Source: an uncultured Alphaproteobacteria bacterium (GTDB lineage: Bacteria > Pseudomonadota > Alphaproteobacteria > Rickettsiales > Midichloriaceae). Taken from it: DNA of 64,000 bases. Shown piece by piece: positions 62,773-64,000 of the stretch (within the stretch, counting starts at the first letter, position 1; every line of letters starts with the position of its first letter). Where the stretch lies: positions 56,861 through 120,860 of the forward strand of contig CAISOX010000041.1 in the NCBI GenBank assembly GCA_903887235.1. Direction: 5' to 3'. The notes under the pieces are model-generated. The model saw nothing but the letters and a program-made list of their open reading frames with translations, had not been told where the DNA came from and ran no database searches. A program made the translations under genes and the position numbers.

Positions 62773-63095
62773 AATCCAGTTAAATGTTTATTCTCTAATG
62801 AGTTATTAAAGATTTTGAATTTCATTGTTAAATTTTTATTAAAAAAGTAATAATAAGTTTATTATATGAAAATTTTTAAAAATCTAATGAATTTAATTAG
62901 CTTTTTAACATAGAAAGAAATGTTATGTAAGAAATGTAATTCAGAGGTTGCTAACTTTACGCATATTTAAGGACAGAACCCATAATTTTTTCCATACCAT
63001 TAAGATTTCAATCATTCCCAGAAAAATAAGCGCAGAATTATAAAAGGAACAACCATAAAATTATAGGAGTATATTTTAAGAAAATTAAACAAATA

Positions 63096-63494
63096 GTGCA
63101 ACAGTATATAATATCAACAATTATAATATTAGTTATATTCGTAGCAATAAGAGAAATAAATGATAACAGATCTTTCAAGTTTGAGAATTATAATTATGAA
63201 AGCTTTAAAACAGCTATTCAAACCAAATTTCCTATCGGAAGTGATATAGATAAAGTAATAGAAATATTGGTTGTTTCTCGTGTACAAAAAATTGAGATTT
63301 CTCAGGTGAATAATTATATAGCCGAAGGTACAAAGCCTAATGCCAAGTATATAATTTGTTTTGATTATTATGCTTCTGTTGTTTCTTTAAATCCTAATAC
63401 TCTTTACATGATCTATACAGAAGTAGACGAAAATCGAAAAATAATAAAAATTACTGTATCTAGTAGTCCTTGGCTAGCAGGAACAAGATGGTAA
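63096..63494 (+). CDS. Hypothetical membrane-anchored protein, 132 aa
   Basis: N-terminal TM segment IISTIIILVIFVAI; clean ORF; no recognised family. Confidence 0.45.
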   Translation: MQQYIISTIIILVIFVAIREINDNRSFKFENYNYESFKTAIQTKFPIGSDIDKVIEILVVSRVQKIEISQVNNYIAEGTKPNAKYIICFDYYASVVSLNPNTLYMIYTEVDENRKIIKITVSSSPWLAGTRW

Positions 63495-63611
63495 GTTATA
63501 TAACAAAAGCAAGAGAGGCGGTGAAGTTTATAGAAACTAGTAATAATGGTGGTAGATTTGATTATGATTTATGTTTTTCTGACAATTGCTTGGGAGCCAA
63601 TAGTAACACTG

Positions 63612-63692
63612 TGCAAAGTGCAATTTATTATCAATCAATAAAGCAACCATAATCTCTGCTTTTCCAACATCTATTCCTAATACATTTGACAT
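63612..63692 (-). pseudogene. 5' remnant of an IS110-family-like transposase
   Basis: Strong RBS (AGGAGG) and MSNVLGIDVGKAEIMVALLIDNKLHFAQ on the minus strand, resembling the IS110 DEDD N-terminus; similarity ends abruptly and the frame soon hits a stop. Confidence 0.55.
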
Positions 63693-63865
63693 ATTGTACC
63701 TCCTAAATTAATAATATTAAAAGTTTAAAGCTAACCATGTGAATACAGAATAAACCCATAGGTTTTTCTAAGATACCGTCCAACTTTAGACTTTTTTGGA
63801 AGGAGGTTCTTATCAGAGCCCCAGGATTTTTTCCTTGTCGCATCTTCAGAATCAGCACCGTTGTA

Positions 63866-63932
63866 AATAGGCATGCAATACTGCACCAGTAAGTGCTTAT
63901 AAAAAAAGAAAATAGGCACGGAAAAGTGCACC
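63866..63932. repeat. Two 23-bp direct repeats, candidate IS21-type terminal repeats
   Basis: AAATAGGCA-N8-TGCACC at 63866-63888 and again at 63910-63932. Confidence 0.45.
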
Positions 63933-63979
63933 ACTATATTAGTTGTAAATAACTAAATATAGGTGCCAAATTGTATAGG

Positions 63980-64000
63980 GTGCAAATGTACGAAGAAATA
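63980..64000 (+). CDS. Possible start of istA-like transposase, truncated by window edge
   Basis: GTG CAA ATG TAC GAA GAA ATA = VQMYEEI; only 7 codons visible next to the repeats. Confidence 0.25.

Noticed and set aside
63731-63934. 67-aa minus-strand ORF
   Set aside because: Overlaps the candidate IS21-like terminal repeats; low-complexity translation, no recognisable domain.

Overview
AT-rich bacterial chromosomal window. The 16S sequence, gene content and an apparently unlinked 16S gene suggest Rickettsiales, with flagellar genes fitting a Midichloriaceae-like lineage; this placement is inference. Most of the window is densely packed housekeeping genes: tyrS (partial), dnaJ, ychF, glmM, murJ, ileS, glyS, folP, dnaQ, coaE, xseA, flgF-flgG-flgA-flgH, a DacA/DacF-type carboxypeptidase, rsmE, gshA, a class I aldolase, pgsA, uvrC, dnaG, rpoD, a Xer recombinase, sucA-sucB-lpd, cysS, tatC, serS, putP-like, proP-like, three tRNAs and one 16S rRNA. 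The main unexplained places are: (1) an ~870-bp non-coding interval (2885-3754) with three copies of a ~30-nt inverted terminal-like repeat, four 11-bp phased direct repeats just upstream of a -10-like box, a 31-codon ORF and a long hairpin; (2) a glyS beta-subunit gene that stops right after the HD/ALRR core and lacks the C-terminal DALR-type region; (3) a self-contained 16S unit flanked by a 29-nt processing stem; (4) a right-edge mobile-element junction (IS110-like 5' remnant plus IS21-like terminal repeats); (5) two decaying pseudogenes; (6) a secreted RNase T2 and several lineage-specific proteins of unknown function. All assignments come from reading the sequence; no database search was possible.
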